Source: Prorocentrum cordatum
Taxonomy: Eukaryota; Sar; Dinophyceae; Prorocentrales; Prorocentraceae
Length of the DNA stretch: 64,000 bases
Direction: 5' to 3'
NCBI GenBank assembly: GCA_963575745.1
Contig: CAUYUJ010021163.1
Coordinates: forward strand, 1 to 64,000
The notes under the pieces are model-generated. The model ran no database searches. It saw only the letters and a list, made by a program, of their open reading frames with translations, and was not told the origin of the DNA. Shown in pieces: positions 1 through 11,385 of this stretch (position 1 is the first letter of the stretch; each line of letters starts with the position of its first letter). A program made the translations under genes and the position numbers.

Positions 1-123
1 AGGAGGGAGGAGGGATGTGGGATGGGGGAGGGAGGAGAGAGGATAGAGGAGGGAGGAGGGAGGAGGGAGGAGTGAGGAGGGAGGAGGGAGGAGGAGTGAG
101 AAGGGAGGAGGGAGGAGGGAGCG
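1..123 (+). repeat. GGA/GGAGGGA purine array
   Basis: Almost pure purine sequence built from GGA and GGAGGGA units on the plus strand. It is open in several frames only because of its composition. It is the first of nearly 40 such arrays in the window. Confidence 0.95.
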
Positions 124-540
124 CCCAGATTGCGGAAGCTGCCCCTGGCAGCCCGTTCCGCCCTCCTCCTCCGCCTCTTCCTCCGCCTCCCCCTCCTTCT
201 CCTTTTCCGCCATCGTATTCCAGCTTCTATTATCCCGCATGCGCGCCTGACCCCCCTCCTTGGCGCGTGGAGCGCTCCAGGGGCGGCGATGAAGGCGCTG
301 GATGCTCTCTCTCTCTCTGTGCGTGCTTCCCAGTTGGGGCCTGCTGCCCCTCCTGTTGCCGCAGTGTCAGCAGGACCTCAGGGAGCAATCATGTTGATGA
401 TCCTGCCGGTAGGCGGACAGTGTGCAATTCCGAACGCTGCCGCCATAGCTTCTTTGAGGCGCCTTCCAGGTCGTAGCCCTTTTTGTCGAGCGCAGTGCCA
501 TTTTTCAATGTTTGCCGGTATGGTCTTCTTGACATTGGTT
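124..540. other. Single-copy sequence, no confident gene
   Basis: About 415 bp of ordinary-complexity sequence between two purine arrays. On the minus strand 389-540 is open and reads in a gene-like way (KNGTALDKKGYDLEG, then LHTVRLPAG, ending at a TGA), so a terminal exon is possible. I recognise no family and see no clear splice signal. Confidence 0.3.
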
Positions 541-719
541 GAAGGGAGGAGGGAGGAGGGAGGAGGGAGGATGGAGGAGGAGAGGAGGGAGGAGGAAGGA
601 GGGAGGAGGGAGGAGGGAGGAGGAGGGAGGAGGGCGGAGGGCGGAGGGAGGAGGGAGGAGGGAGGAGGGAGGAAGGAGGAGGGGGGAGGGAGGAGGGAGG
701 AGGGGGGAGGGGGGAGGGA
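541..719 (+). repeat. GGAGGGA purine array
   Basis: Second GGA/GGAGGGA array, interrupted by GGC and GGGG variants near its 3' half. Confidence 0.95.
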
Positions 720-865
720 CAAGCTAGGTGCTCTCGCGTCATATATGACGTCCTACCTTTCCCTCCCATCCCTTACCATGGGCTAGATCTCCTCTCTATT
801 CGCACAGTCGGATATCGTAGCAGGGCGTCGCATTTTCACATGGCATAGCATGGTGTTGAAGATCA

Positions 866-1460
866 ACGCGTAGCCTGACATAGCATGGCGCGGCGACGCC
901 CCCAAATGGGGGCTTCTGCGGCCCAAATATAATCAACGAATCGAAACCGAATGTGTAATCACTTCCGATGGTTGTTTCGGGGGGCCAGTTTCAAGATTTT
1001 GGGGCCTACTTGGCAGGACCGAAAACCATGCCGTGGCATGGCGCTGGAACTAATGACGCCAGCGCTGCAGCGGGAGCACGATTCGGAGCGAGCGGAAGCG
1101 CGGAACTGAGGCCAGCGCTGCAGCGGGAACACGATTCGGAGGACGCGTAGCCTGACGTAGCATGGCGTGGCGGCACCCCAAAGTGAGGGGGGCTTCTGCG
1201 ACCCCAAAAAACAACGCATCGACACCGAATGTGTAATCACTTCCGATGGTTGTTTCGGGGGGGCATTTTTCAGATTTTGGGTGGGGCCCACTTGGCAGGA
1301 CCGAAAACCATGCCGTGGCATGGCGCTGGAACTAATGACGCCAGCGCTGCAGCGGGAGCGCGATCCGGAACGAGCGGAAGCGCGGAAATGAGCGCTGCAG
1401 CAGGAGCACGATTCGGAGCGAGCGGTAGCCCGAGAATGAAGCCGGCGCTTCAGCGAGAGC
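866..1460 (+). repeat. Two tandem copies of a 277-bp repeat
   Basis: The unit starts with ACGCGTAGCCTGAC at 866 and again at 1142. Both copies carry GTGTAATCACTTCCGATGG (953 and 1231) and CCATGCCGTGGCATGG, a 7-bp inverted repeat around GT. Inside each copy a 45-bp GC-rich subrepeat (AGCGCTGCAGCGGGAGCACG) is itself present twice or more. Open frames here are weak and unsupported. Confidence 0.85.
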
Positions 1461-1595
1461 AGCTTTTTCAAAAACAAACCCAGGCGAAAACCCAACTCCT
1501 GGGAATCCGGTGTGTAAAAAGCCAGCAGGCGGAGGGGCGCCGAATATTTCCTGGACCTCACCAGGGGAGAGAGGAGAGTAGTATTCATGCTGCCT

Positions 1596-1851
1596 CATGA
1601 TGGAGGGAGGAGGGAGGAGGCAGGAGGGAGGAGGCAGAAGGGAGGAGGGAGCAGGGAGGAGGGAGGAGGGATAATGGACGAGGGAGCAGGAAGGAGGGAG
1701 GTCGGAGGAGGGAGGAGGGAGGAGGGAGGAGGGAGGAGGGAGGAGGGAGGAGGGAGGGAGGAGGGAGGAAGGGGGAGGGAGGAGGGATAATGGATGAGGG
1801 AGCAGGAAGGAGGGATTCTACTTCTAATTCTAATTCTAATTCTAATTCTAT
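1596..1851 (+). repeat. Purine array followed by TTCTAA hexamers
   Basis: A GGAGGGA array runs to about 1812 and then switches abruptly to about six TTCTAA units (1815-1851). Short GATAATGGA(C/T)GAGGGAGCAGG segments are repeated inside the purine part near 1670 and 1787. Confidence 0.9.
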
Positions 1852-1893
1852 CTACTGCGGGGGTCCTGCTCTAGGCAGGCCGCTCATACACAT

Positions 1894-2367
1894 TCACGCC
1901 CGATCAGGGAAGGTGGTGCCCGACTTTGGTGGCAATCCCCTGGACAGGCGCGACAGCACCTCGCGCCCTGCCTTCGAGGGGCATGGCCCTCGGGCTGGGT
2001 CTCCACACACTCGATTCAGGATGCGGGGAGGAGCAACAGTGCAAAACCCTCCACAGACAGTGCAGAACAGAACACCTCGCTGCGCCGCCAGTCGGTGGGA
2101 GGGGTGACAGCGGTCGGCCAAGGGGTGATCCAGGGCACCCCCACACAAGCCCGACGGCCCCAGGACATCAGGGGCGGGGTCAGCGCCCGTGTCACCCCTC
2201 GCCTCCCGCGGCGCAAGCAGCTGGACGCGCTGCTGGATGATACAACGAGGCTTACACGGCGTGGGCCAGAAGCTCGCAAGCTGGCCTCTCAGGCCATGAC
2301 TCAGCCCACACTGCCTGCACTTGATGCATGCCTTATGCACAGCGGGCTCGTGGCCCGCATCTCTCAA
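1894..2367 (-). pseudogene. LINE-derived Cys/His zinc-finger fragment
   Basis: A 157-codon minus-strand frame carries two modules of the kind found at the 3' end or in ORF1 of dinoflagellate LINEs. The first reads CIKCRQCGLSHGLRG and then a Cys after SFWPTP. The second reads HRLAAQRGVLFCTVCGGFC, then a Cys, then a basic LSRLSRGLPP tail. The CxxC...C spacing with a preceding His, and the closing R-L-x-R-G-x-x-P, match modules at 29.8 kb and 27.5 kb. No reverse transcriptase is adjacent, so this is an orphan relic. Its function as a nucleic-acid-binding retroelement domain is inferred. Confidence 0.55.
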
Positions 2368-2504
2368 CCTGCAAACCCGTTCGGACAGAGAGGAGACTAC
2401 CCCGCGAGTTCGCCGCGGCTCACGGAGTCCACCCCTCTCCCGCTCGGAGGAAAATTATGCTAACGGAGTTCCCCACATAAAGATGTTACGGGGTTCCATT
2501 GCTT

Positions 2505-4268
2505 CTTGTCTGCGCTCTGGTGGGGCCTCCCTGGAGGGGTGGGAGGGGCACGAAACCTGATGAATAATATGGTGTGCGAATACCCTGCCCGCTCTGGTGG
2601 GGCCTCCCTGGAGGGGTGGGAGGGGCACGAAACCTGATAAATAATATGGTGTACGGATACCCTGCCCGCTCTGGTGGGGCCTCCCTGGAGGGGTGGGAGG
2701 GGCACGACACCTGATAAATAACATGGTGTGCGAATACCCTGCCCGCTCTGGTGGGGCCTCTATGGAGGGGCGGGAACGACACGACACCTAATAATAAAAT
2801 ATGACGTGCGAATACCCTGCCCGCTCTGGCGGGGCCTCCCTGGAGGGGCGGGAGGGGCACGAAACCTGATAAATAAAATGGTGTGCGAATGCCCTGCCCG
2901 CTCTGGTGGGGCCTCCCTGGAGGGGTGGGAGGGGCGCGAAACCTGATAAATAGCATGGTGTGCGAATACACTGCCCGCTCTGGCGGGGCCTCCCTGGAAT
3001 GTTGGGAGGGGCGCGAAACCTGATAAATAACATGGTGTGCGGATACCCTGCCCGCTCTGGTGGGGCCTCCCTGGAGGGGTGGGAGGGGCACGAAACCAGA
3101 TGAATAATATGGTGTGTGAATACCCTGCCCGCTCTGGTGGGGCCTCCCTTGAGGGGTGGGAGGGGCACGAAACCAGATAAATAATATGGTGTACGGATAC
3201 CCTGCTCGCTCAGGCGGGGCCTCCCTGGAGGGGTGGGAGGGGCACGACACCTGATAAATAACATGGTGTGCGAATACCTTGCTTGCTCAGGCTGGGCCTC
3301 CCGGGAGGGGTGAGATAGGCACGACAACTTATAAACAACATGGTGTGCGAATACCCTGCTCGCTCAGGCGGGGCCTCCCTGGAGGGGTGGGATGGGCAGG
3401 ATACCTGATGAATAACATGGTGTGCGAACACCCTTCCCGCTCTGGTGGGGCCTCCCTGGAGGGGTGGGAGGGGCACGAAACCTGATAAATAGCATGGTGT
3501 GCGAATACCCTACTCGCTCAGGCGGGGCCTCCCTGGAGGGATGGGTGGGGCAGGAAACCTGATAAATATCATGGTGTGCGAATACCCTGCTCGCTCAGGC
3601 GGGGCCTCCCTGGAGGGGTGGGAGGGGCACGACACCTGATAGATAGCATGGTGTGCGAATACCCTGCTCGCTCAGGCGGGGCCTCCCTAGATAGGTTGGA
3701 GGGGCACGACACCTGATAAATAATATGGTGTGCGAATACCCTGCTCGCTCAGGCGGGGCCCCCCTGGAGGGGTGGGAGGGGCACGAAACCTGATAAATAA
3801 CATGGTGTGCGAATACCCTGCTCGCTCAGGCGGGGCCCCTCTGGAGGGGTGGGAGGGGCACGAAACCTGATAAATAACATGGTGTGCGAATACCCTGCCC
3901 GCTCAGGCGGGTCCTCCCTGGAGGGGTGGGAGGGGCACGAAACCTGATAAATAACATGGTGTGCGAATACCCTGCTCGCTCAGGCGGGGCCTCCCTGGAG
4001 GGGTGGGAGGGGCACGAAACCTGATAAATAACATGGTGTGCGAATACCTGCTCGCTCAGGCGGGGCCTCCCTGGAGGGGTGGGAGGGGCACGAAACCTGA
4101 TAAATAACAGGTGTGCGAATACCCTGCTCGCTCAGGCGGGGCCTCCCTGGAGGGGTGGGAGGGGCGCGAAACCTGATAAATAACATGGTGTGCGAATACC
4201 CTGCTCGCTCAGGCGGGGCCTCCCTGGAGGGGTGGGAGGGGCACGAAACCTGATAAATAACATGGTGT
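2505..4268 (+). repeat. 79-bp minisatellite, about 22 copies
   Basis: The unit contains GGGGCCTCCCTGGAGGGG, then GGGAGGGGCACGAAACCTGA, a short AT-rich stretch (TAAATAACATGG) and TGTGCGAATACCCTGC. Spacing between copies is close to 79 bp throughout, with point variants (GCTCTGGTGG against GCTCAGGCGG) that sort into a 5' and a 3' block, which suggests local homogenisation. Minus-strand frames across it (PPERAGYSHT repeats) are artefacts of the repeat. Confidence 0.95.
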
Positions 4269-4275
4269 GAGGAAA

Positions 4276-4372
4276 GGCATGGTATGGTATGGGATGGTGG
4301 ATGCATGGTATGGTATGGTAAGGTATGGTATGGAGTGGCATGGTATTGGTATGGTATGATACAGTATGGGAT
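4276..4372 (+). repeat. TGGTA pentamer microsatellite
   Basis: Imperfect (ATGGT)n directly abutting the last unit of the 79-bp minisatellite. Confidence 0.9.
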
Positions 4373-4382
4373 GGTGGAGGAA

Positions 4383-4575
4383 GCGGGAGGAGGAGGAGGA
4401 GGAGGAGGAGGAGGAGGAGGAGGAGAGGATGTTCTGGGCAAACAAGAACCCCACTCAGGATGTGGGGAACAAAACTTCACGCTGCACGGCCAGGGTCCTT
4501 TTTAAAACCTGCACAGGGAGGAGGGAGGGAGGAGGGAGGGAGGAGGGAGGAAGGGGGAAGGGGGAGGGGGGGGTA
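4383..4575 (+). repeat. Two GGA/GGAGGGA arrays
   Basis: Purine arrays at 4383-4433 and about 4516-4575, separated by roughly 80 bp of ordinary sequence. Confidence 0.9.
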
Positions 4576-5490
4576 GTGAATAAGTAGAATACGGGTCAGA
4601 GAAATAGTACACAGTAATAATATCAAGCATGCTAATGATGGTAGGTAGCAGCAGCCAGAAATTATGCGAGTTATAGTGTTCAGAAGAGTTAGCAGCATAC
4701 GCATAAACTGCCCGAGCTCCGCGCGGAGCTCCCAACATTTACGTTCATGCAGTTGGTTCCTTCTTCTAGAAACGCATCGCGCACCGCGTTCAAGACGTCC
4801 GTGTGGACACGCCGCTTGCTGGCTCGGCGCGTGCTGGCCCACGCTTTGGCGATCGTATCGACCCAAACGTATGTCTTCAATCTCGGGGTTGGGCCCAACC
4901 TCAGCACGCTACGGATTGCGTGTTGCGTATCGGGGCGGCTTCGCTTTGACGACCCCAGAGCCTCCGACAAAGGCGCCGAACATGGCGATAAGCAACAGCT
5001 GTTCGCTCTGCTCTGTCTGTTCTTCTCTTGAGGCGTTGGAAGCCTTGGAGGGAGGAGCTGGGACCTGGCGGGACATGCGCTCCGCGGGGGGCCCCTTCTC
5101 CAGCGAGCGGGCCCCCTTGGTGCGCGGGCAGCGCGACCTGGGCCCGCAGGCGCGCGGGTGAGGTGTCGGGGCGGCGCACGGCCAGCACGCTGGCAGCAGC
5201 CCCTGCACCTGCACCTGCACCTGCACCGGCGGCGGCCGAAGCGGCAGGCGGCGGCGCAGGGGCGGCGGCGGCGGCAGCGACGGCGGCCGCGGCGGCAGCA
5301 GCAGCCGCGACAGTGGTGGCAGCGGCGCCAGGGGCAGAGGCTGTAGCACCAGCGCGGGCGGGCCTGCGAGCGGGATCGGCAGGAGCAGGCCGAGCGGGCC
5401 AGGGCGAAAGATCGACCGCGCTCAGCGATCTGTGGGAGGTGGGGTTCGGCAGAGGCAGCGGAACCAGCAACAGGCGTGTTCATCTATGAG
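4576..5490. other. Low-copy region, Ala/Gly-rich frames, no firm gene
   Basis: The AT-richer first part (4580-4740) has no open frame worth naming. From 4750 to 4950 the minus strand reads plausibly as protein (TPRLKTYVWVDTIAKAW, then VRDAFLEEGTNCMNVN). From 5150 to 5350 there are CTGCAC and GCG/GCA repeats that read as poly-Ala/Pro in one plus frame. This stretch lies immediately upstream of the dCMP deaminase exon and could hold its 5' exon, but I cannot show it. Confidence 0.3.
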
Positions 5491-5585
5491 GCGCACGGGG
5501 CTTCGAGCAGCAGCAGCAGCGGGGCAGGCGCTTCCTGGCGCTCGCCAAGCACATCGCTGACTGGAGCAAGGACCCATCCACGCAG
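5491..5585 (+). CDS. dCMP deaminase, exon with SKDPSTQ motif
   Basis: Deoxycytidylate deaminase converts dCMP to dUMP for thymidylate synthesis. This about 95-bp exon reads FEQQQQRGRRFLALAKHIAD, then WSKDPSTQ. The F-x-A-L-A-K...W/R-S-K-D-P-S-T-Q block is the conserved N-terminal helix and first strand of the family. An in-frame TGA at 5487 requires the exon to start after it; AG at 5489-5490 is the likely acceptor. The exon ends ACG CAG followed by GTGGTC, a good GT donor in phase 0. Reading through the donor hits a TGA within seven codons. The continuation VGCVIVG is found in phase 0 at 12464. The gene-level join is inferred. Confidence 0.7.
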
Positions 5586-6029
5586 GTGGTCCCGCTTTCG
5601 CCCTGAGGACATCCATATTCACATTTTTATTGTGTCAGGGTGAAGGTGCCGAGTGCACAGCTGTGCGGTGTACGGTCCGTCGTGTGGCCTGTCGCGCTGC
5701 AGCGTCGTATCGCGCCCACGCTACGCACACGGGCGCGAAGATCAACGCGCCTGCCTTGCGCCTCGCCGCCCTTGGCCAGAGAGCTGCCCCTCTCCCGGGG
5801 GCGGCGCGAGGGCGCAGAGATATCACCGCGCCTCTCGTGCAGCGCCGAGGCGAGAAGGCTGGTGGTGACCTCGGCACAGCTCGAGACGCTCGAGAGCATG
5901 GCGCCCGGCGGCCCACGCGACCCGTGGTGTGTCTGGACCTGAACTCCGACGTGGGTGCCCAGCCCGGCGGGGTGCCGTTGGCCTGTGGCCTGCCGCGCTG
6001 CTCTGCGTCCGCAGGCGAGCCCTGCCCCT

Positions 6030-6245
6030 ACGGGTCCACTCGTCGCTGGCTGGGGCATCGGGCACAGGGGTCTCTTCGCGTCTGGGGTTCACTCGTCGCT
6101 CGGGTCCACTCGCCTCTGGGGTTCGCTCGCCTCTGGGGTTCACTCGTCCCTCGGGTCCACTCGGCGCTAGGGTCCACAAGCGAGCCCTGCTCCTACGGGC
6201 CCACTCGTCGCTCGGGTCCACTCGCCTCTGGGGTTCAGCTGGCTG
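6030..6245 (+). repeat. GGTCCACTCG / CTCTGGGGTTCA short tandem repeat
   Basis: Alternating units GGGTCCACTCG(T/C)CGCT and CGCCTCTGGGGTTCACTCG, each 16-18 bp, about ten copies in total. The block forms the repetitive core of an otherwise unsupported open frame. Confidence 0.8.
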
Positions 6246-6549
6246 CAGAGATCCTTCGAACTCTGAGCCCACACAGGTCTAACAGAAATCTGGCCCGCAG
6301 GGATACGGTCGGACAGTTTTGGATGGCGTGCCGCGCTGCCGGTTCTGGCCCACCACGCTTTGGCGCGACACGCTACCCGCTTCCCGGTCCCCAGACGTCA
6401 ACTTCCCGAGCTGTTCTCAGTCTTCGGCCCCGCGCAGCGGAGCGGCGCGCTATCCGCTCGCATGGCATAGCAGATCGCTGGGTCCGCCGCCAGGACACGC
6501 TAAGCAGCAGTTCCCGGCCGTGGGGTTCGCATGCGGTTGCCTAGCGCCC

Positions 6550-6695
6550 TGGGCCGTGGGCGGGGGCGCGAAGATCGTCGCGCTTCGCGCGGTAGCGGTC
6601 TGGGCCGGAGCGGTTGTCCTCCTCCAGCGGGGGCGGCGCGAGGGAGCAGTGGCGCGAAGATGATCGCGCGTCGCGCAGCTCGGGGCGCGAATGCG
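6550..6695 (+). repeat. Diverged relative of the 39-kb foldback family
   Basis: CGCGAAGATCGTCGCGCTTCG, a TCCTCC block, GGGGGCGGCGCGAGGG and CGCGAAGATGATCGCG occur in the same order as inside the elements at 39156 and 39512. The CAAGGGCTCC termini are not visible, so this is a degraded or partial copy. Confidence 0.5.
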
Positions 6696-7436
6696 GTAAG
6701 CTAGGTGACCTGGTGCATCGTGCCATGCGTGGGCAGCGGGGGGAAGAGCAAGCGAGCGAGGGAGGACGGAGGAAGAGCAGGAGGAGCCGGAGGCAAGGCG
6801 AGGGTGGAGCCCGGGTTGGATGAAGGCATGCAGTGGTGCAGGGATGCAGGCAGGAGGGAGGGAGGGATGAGGGGAGACCAGGGGGATGGATTCCATCTTC
6901 TCTATCTCTTTTGCATGCTTTTCCTCTGGGTCAAGCTAGACTGGTTCAGCCAGCCAGCGTTCGCCGTGGTCTTTCGCTGGCATCGAGTACAGGAATGGCG
7001 CTCTCCTCGATGCGGCAGGTGAGGGTGCACAGCGATGACGAATTGCAGAATCCCTTGATCGTCAGCACGCAAATTACTGCGGCAAACAATGCGGCAATGG
7101 TTCGGTTATGATGTTGGCGTGCACGACCCCAACATCAATCAATGCTGCTTCGATATCACACAACGTCTCAGATGGCCGAGCACCCCTGGATCTGATCACA
7201 TTGGCAACGAACAGTAATGCTGATGAGCAGATCGCCTGACAGGAGACTCCTGTTTCGTAAAGAGTTTCGACGCCGCTTTCCATGGAAACGTGACGAGCGC
7301 GGTGAGGATTCTCGGACGGCACGAGTCCGAATGCCGTACTCTAACCCTGAGCACACATGCAGATGGCACGTGCCACCCCAGTGCCCCCCCACGACAGAAC
7401 ACGCGGACCTCGCACTCGCGACACGAATCCGCGTGG

Positions 7437-7802
7437 ATATATGTATGTATGTATGTATGCATGTATGTATGTATGTATGTATGTATGTATGTGTATGTAT
7501 GTGTATGTATGTATGTATGTATGTATGTATGTATGTATGTATGTATGTATGTATGTATGTATGTATGTATGTATGTACGTATGTATGCATGCATGCATGC
7601 ATGCATGCATGCATGCATGCATGCATGTATGTATGTATGTATGTATGTATGTATGTATGTATGTATGTATGTATGTATGTATGTATGTATGTATGTATGT
7701 ATGTATGTATGTATGTATGTATATGTATGTATATGTATGTATGTATGTATGTGTATGTATTTAAGTATGCATGCATGCATGCATGCATGCATGCATGCAT
7801 GT
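7437..7802 (+). repeat. TATG tetranucleotide microsatellite
   Basis: (TATG)n runs about 360 bp, with two internal blocks of CATG units (7587-7627 and 7768-7800). It is open in every frame on both strands because the unit has no stop. A run of about 18 C follows at 7852. Confidence 0.97.
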
Positions 7803-7889
7803 ATTCCTCTTCCTATATTTTTATAAGCCCGGGCGGGGGGAAAACCCGTCACCCCCCCCCCCCCCCCCCAAAACCGGACTCCCGGGATC

Positions 7890-8400
7890 TGGGGCTCTGG
7901 GACCCTCTGGAGGGGCCTCGAAGCGGCCCCCCGGGCCTCGCAGGGCGTTTCGCCAAGCCTTCCCAGCACCGGAAGACGGCCCCAGACGGGTTCCAGGCGT
8001 TCCAGCGCGCTCCCGAAACGACCCCAGAGAGCCCCAATACGGTCCACGACGACGCCCACGAAGCCGTCATACCCCCAAAGATCGCTCCGAAACGTCCCAA
8101 GAGGCCTCCAAGAGCATTCCCAAGAACGACCGAAGAGGCAAAAATCGGTGATTTTCCATTGGTTTTCGGTGAATTTTGGGGTTATCCTCTTTTCGGCTTC
8201 CCGACGCTCCAAGACGGCGGTCTTCTGGGCGTCCGAAGCCGCCTGGGAGGCTGCAAAATCGCCCCACAACTATCCGAAAGGGCTTCCAGGCAGTCCAAGA
8301 CAGCCCCAAAACGGCACAACAGGGGTCCAAGATGACCCTAAGAGTGCCCCATGGCGGCCCAAGATGGCCCGAAGACACGCTCTGAAGCATTCCAAATCGT
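7890..8400 (+). repeat. Degenerate CCAAGACGGCCC repeat block, copy 1
   Basis: Built from loosely repeated 10-15 bp phrases of the type CCCCAAGACGGCC / CCAAGAGGCC. It contains the core CTTTTCGGCTTCCCGACGCT followed by CCAAGACGGC at 8189-8218, which recurs in six or seven other blocks of this window. Confidence 0.75.
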
Positions 8401-8775
8401 GACCCAGTCATTCAGGGAGACCGCGGTTGGAGGCAGGGTGGCCTGAGGAAGCCCCCAGAGGACCCCAGAACACGCCCAGGAGGCCGCCTCCAAAAGGCCT
8501 TGAGAAAGCATGAGAAGTTTTGTGAGGCCCCCAGAGGCTCTCCAAGGAGGAGCCTCCGCAAAAAAGAACTGAGGAGGATGGGGAGAATGCGCAGGGTTTG
8601 GCGAGAATGAAGAAACAGAAGCATTGAGGAAGGATAGCGAATAACATTATGATAACGACGATGCCGGAAAAGGCAACAAGGAGTTATCGCTAAATTGCCG
8701 ACTTGACCTTCCTGCCATCCCACCTGCATGCCGAACTTTATGGGCCAAGGTACATGGCGCGAAGCGCCAATGCAG
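8400..8775. other. No gene seen
   Basis: Diverged tail of the degenerate repeat (AGGCCCCCAGAGG phrases) grading into ordinary sequence. No open frame has features of a protein family. Confidence 0.5.
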
Positions 8776-8823
8776 TCTTGTATATATATATGTATATATC
8801 TATATATATATATATATATATAT
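8776..8823. repeat. AT dinucleotide tract
   Basis: TATATATA with a few C interruptions, directly bordering composite repeat A. Confidence 0.95.
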
Positions 8824-8825
8824 CT

Positions 8826-9545
8826 CGGAGGTTGGGGGGTGAGATCGAAGTGGAACGGAGAGCCCCCCACCGGGAAATCGGTTTCAGTTTCGTGTTCGTG
8901 CGTGCCGTGCTTGCGGGCGAGGCGAAGCTGCGTGGGGGGGCGAGAGGAAAGTCTCCTGTGGCTGAGGCGCGGCCGGACCAAATGATTCTCCCTCGGGCAA
9001 GCGGTGGCCCGCGGTGTCCTGCTGGTGTCCCGCCAGTGTCCCGCTTGTGGCTGGGCCCCGGCTGGACCAAATGATTCTCCCTCCGGCGAGCGGTGGCCCG
9101 CGGTGTCCTGCCGGTGTCCCGCCGGTGTCCCGGTGTCCCGCTGGTGCGAAAACGATAGTGAGACCGATGACGAAATCGATTGTGAGATTGATAGTGAGAT
9201 CGACAGGAGATCGATAGTGAGATCGATCGTGAGATCGATAGTGAGATCGATAGTGAGATGAATAGTGACATCGATTGTGAGATCGAGTGATATCGTTGGT
9301 GAGATCGATCGAGTGAGATCGATAGTGGGATCGATGGTCCCATCGATCGTGAGACCGATAATGACATCGCTTGTGAGATCGATAGAGAGATCGATAGTGA
9401 GATCGATGGTGAGATCGATCGTGAGACCGATAACGGCATCGCTCGTGAGATCGATCGAGAGTTCGATAGTGAGATCGATCGAGTGGGATCGATAGTGAGA
9501 TCGATAGTGAGATCGATCGAGTGAGATCGATAGTGTGATCGCTCC
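8826..9545 (+). repeat. Composite dispersed repeat A, copy 1
   Basis: Four modules in order: a conserved about 120-bp head (GGGGTGAGATCGAAGTGG, CCCACCGGGAAATCGGTTTC); two copies of an about 90-bp unit ending in CCAAATGATTCTCCCTC; GGTGTCCCGCC units; and about 30 units of a 12-bp GATCGATAGTGA repeat. The same modules occur in the same order on the opposite strand at 22390-23085, so the whole block has moved or been duplicated as a unit. Confidence 0.8.
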
Positions 9546-9990
9546 CAAGAGCGAGTGGCAACGCAACAATCACCACTGTTGCCCATTGCTGGCCCCCCTC
9601 CCCCCCCAACCTCCTCATCACCCGCAGGGTGGTCGTATAGGTATATGTAAACACATATGATTATACGCACCTCTCCGAGGGAGTAGAGCTGAGATGCGAT
9701 TCTTTCCCGTCCCGATCGAGATTTGTTTGGCCGTTTCGCACGGGACATCCTCAACATTCTGAACATCGGTGGCACCCCTCACGCAGATCGCGACGCCAAG
9801 GTCAAACAACACAGCTTATTTAACATCATTTTAGATCAAAGACTTCAAACACACAATGGAATTCAATGATATTGAGCCCGATTCTTCGAACATGGCAGTT
9901 TCGCCAGAGAAATCCTCTAAACATCGAGTCCCTTTCCAATACGATTCTTGCAAGCAAACGCTTTCGCCCGCGACATCATCGCATCATCGA
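9546..9990. other. Single-copy, AT-richer stretch with one suggestive frame
   Basis: Plus-strand 9691-9858 reads DLFGRFARDILNILNIGGTP, HADRDAKVKQHSLFNI, then ILDQRLQTHNG before a stop. Composition differs from the flanking satellites. It could be an exon, but I recognise no family and see no paired splice sites. Confidence 0.3.
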
Positions 9991-11280
9991 GCCCCGACGT
10001 ACAACACATACATACTACACGCAGAACGCATACACACCACACAACATACACCACACAAAACACACACACACAGAACACACCCATACAACACCTACAACAC
10101 ACAGAAGACACACTTTTTGCGTCGGCGGCTAGGCAGGGTAGCCGCGCTGGCGGAGGGCTACCTAAACAGGGGTACCGTTTGTGGCGAACTATGCCACCGT
10201 GCAGGAGGGGGGGAACAAGGAGGGGGCGGAGGGAGCGGGCCGCTCGGGGGGACGGGTCACGCCCCGAGCGTGTGGCGCAGCCGGCCCCGCCGGCGGGCCC
10301 ACGGCGGCTGCTGCACCAAGGGGCCGGCGGCGGCGGGGCGCAGTGCGGGGGCAGGTATCACCGCAGAGGGGCAAGTTTGCAAAGCGGTCAGTGTCAACGC
10401 ACAGAAGACATACGGAGCACACACAAGCGCACACGCGCACACGCAGTATACGCAGCACAGCCAACACAAGCAGCACACACAGTCACACAGACACACCGAC
10501 ACACAGGCACACAGACACGCACAAACACACAAACACAAACACACACACACACACATCTCACAAACACACAACATCACAACATCACAAACACACAAGCACA
10601 CACAAACACACAAGCACACACATATACAAACGCACAAACACACAAACACGCAAACACACAAACACACAAACACACAAACACACAAACGCACAAATACACA
10701 AACGCACAAACACACAATACACAAACACACAAACACACAAACACACAAACACACAAACACACAAACACACAAACACACAAACACACAAACTACAGCCAAC
10801 AATACACAACACACAACACACACAACACACAAGACGCAACACACAACACACAACACACGACACACAAACACACAACACACATCACGCCGCACACAATACG
10901 CAACACACAACGCACAACGTACAACGCACAACCCACAACGCACAACACACAACGCACAACGCACACCGCGCAACGCACAACGCACAACGCAAAACGCACA
11001 ACACAACGTACAGCACGCAACGTACAACACACAACCCACAACACACAACACACAGCACAGAACACACAGCATACAATACTCACCGCACAACACAACACAC
11101 AACACACACACACACACTCACTGCATGCACACAACACACCTGGTGCATATAACACGCAGAACGCCCATAACCCACGTATGACTCACGCATAGCAGACACA
11201 ATATACAACAACGCACACAACACACAATACACAACACACATCACACGCCTCACGCACAGACCACACACACACATCCTGCA
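9991..11280 (+). repeat. ACACAAAC / ACACAACGC satellite with GC-rich island
   Basis: Two CA-rich blocks (about 10001-10115 and 10395-11280) use units of 7-9 bp: ACACAAAC in the middle and ACACAACGC later. Between them, 10120-10390 is a GC-rich non-repetitive island (reads MANYATVQEGG and onward) of unknown meaning. Open frames over 300 codons are satellite artefacts. Confidence 0.9.
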
Positions 11281-11339
11281 CATGTGACTGTATGAGCCTG
11301 GACACGCACGAGTCACGTGTATATGCTTGCATATACCTA

Positions 11340-11385
11340 TGTATATTTACATGCGTATATTTATACATATATATATATATATATA
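11340..11385. repeat. TATA dinucleotide tract
   Basis: Short (TA)n after GCATATACCTATG phrases. The following 11390-11600 is ordinary sequence open on both strands without family features. Confidence 0.9.

Larger units (their letters stand above)
5586..7436. other. Probable dCMP deaminase intron, GC-rich, with local repeats
   Basis: No convincing gene. A 305-codon plus frame (5630-6544) is Arg/Ala-rich and covers repeats. A GC-rich block at 5735-5830 (CGCGAAGATCAACGCG, then GGGGGCGGCGCGAGGG) resembles the foldback family at 39 kb. The 6840-7330 part is ordinary sequence; short frames there (for example minus 7074-7322) match nothing I know. Confidence 0.4.

Noticed and set aside
2440-4268. 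CRISPR array
   Set aside because: Repeats are directly tandem with no unique spacers, and the context is eukaryotic.
7196-8335. Frames of 357-372 codons on both strands
   Set aside because: Produced by the TATG tetranucleotide array plus degenerate repeats.
9856-11192. Frames of 323-441 codons
   Set aside because: CA-rich satellite; His-Thr-Asn runs only.
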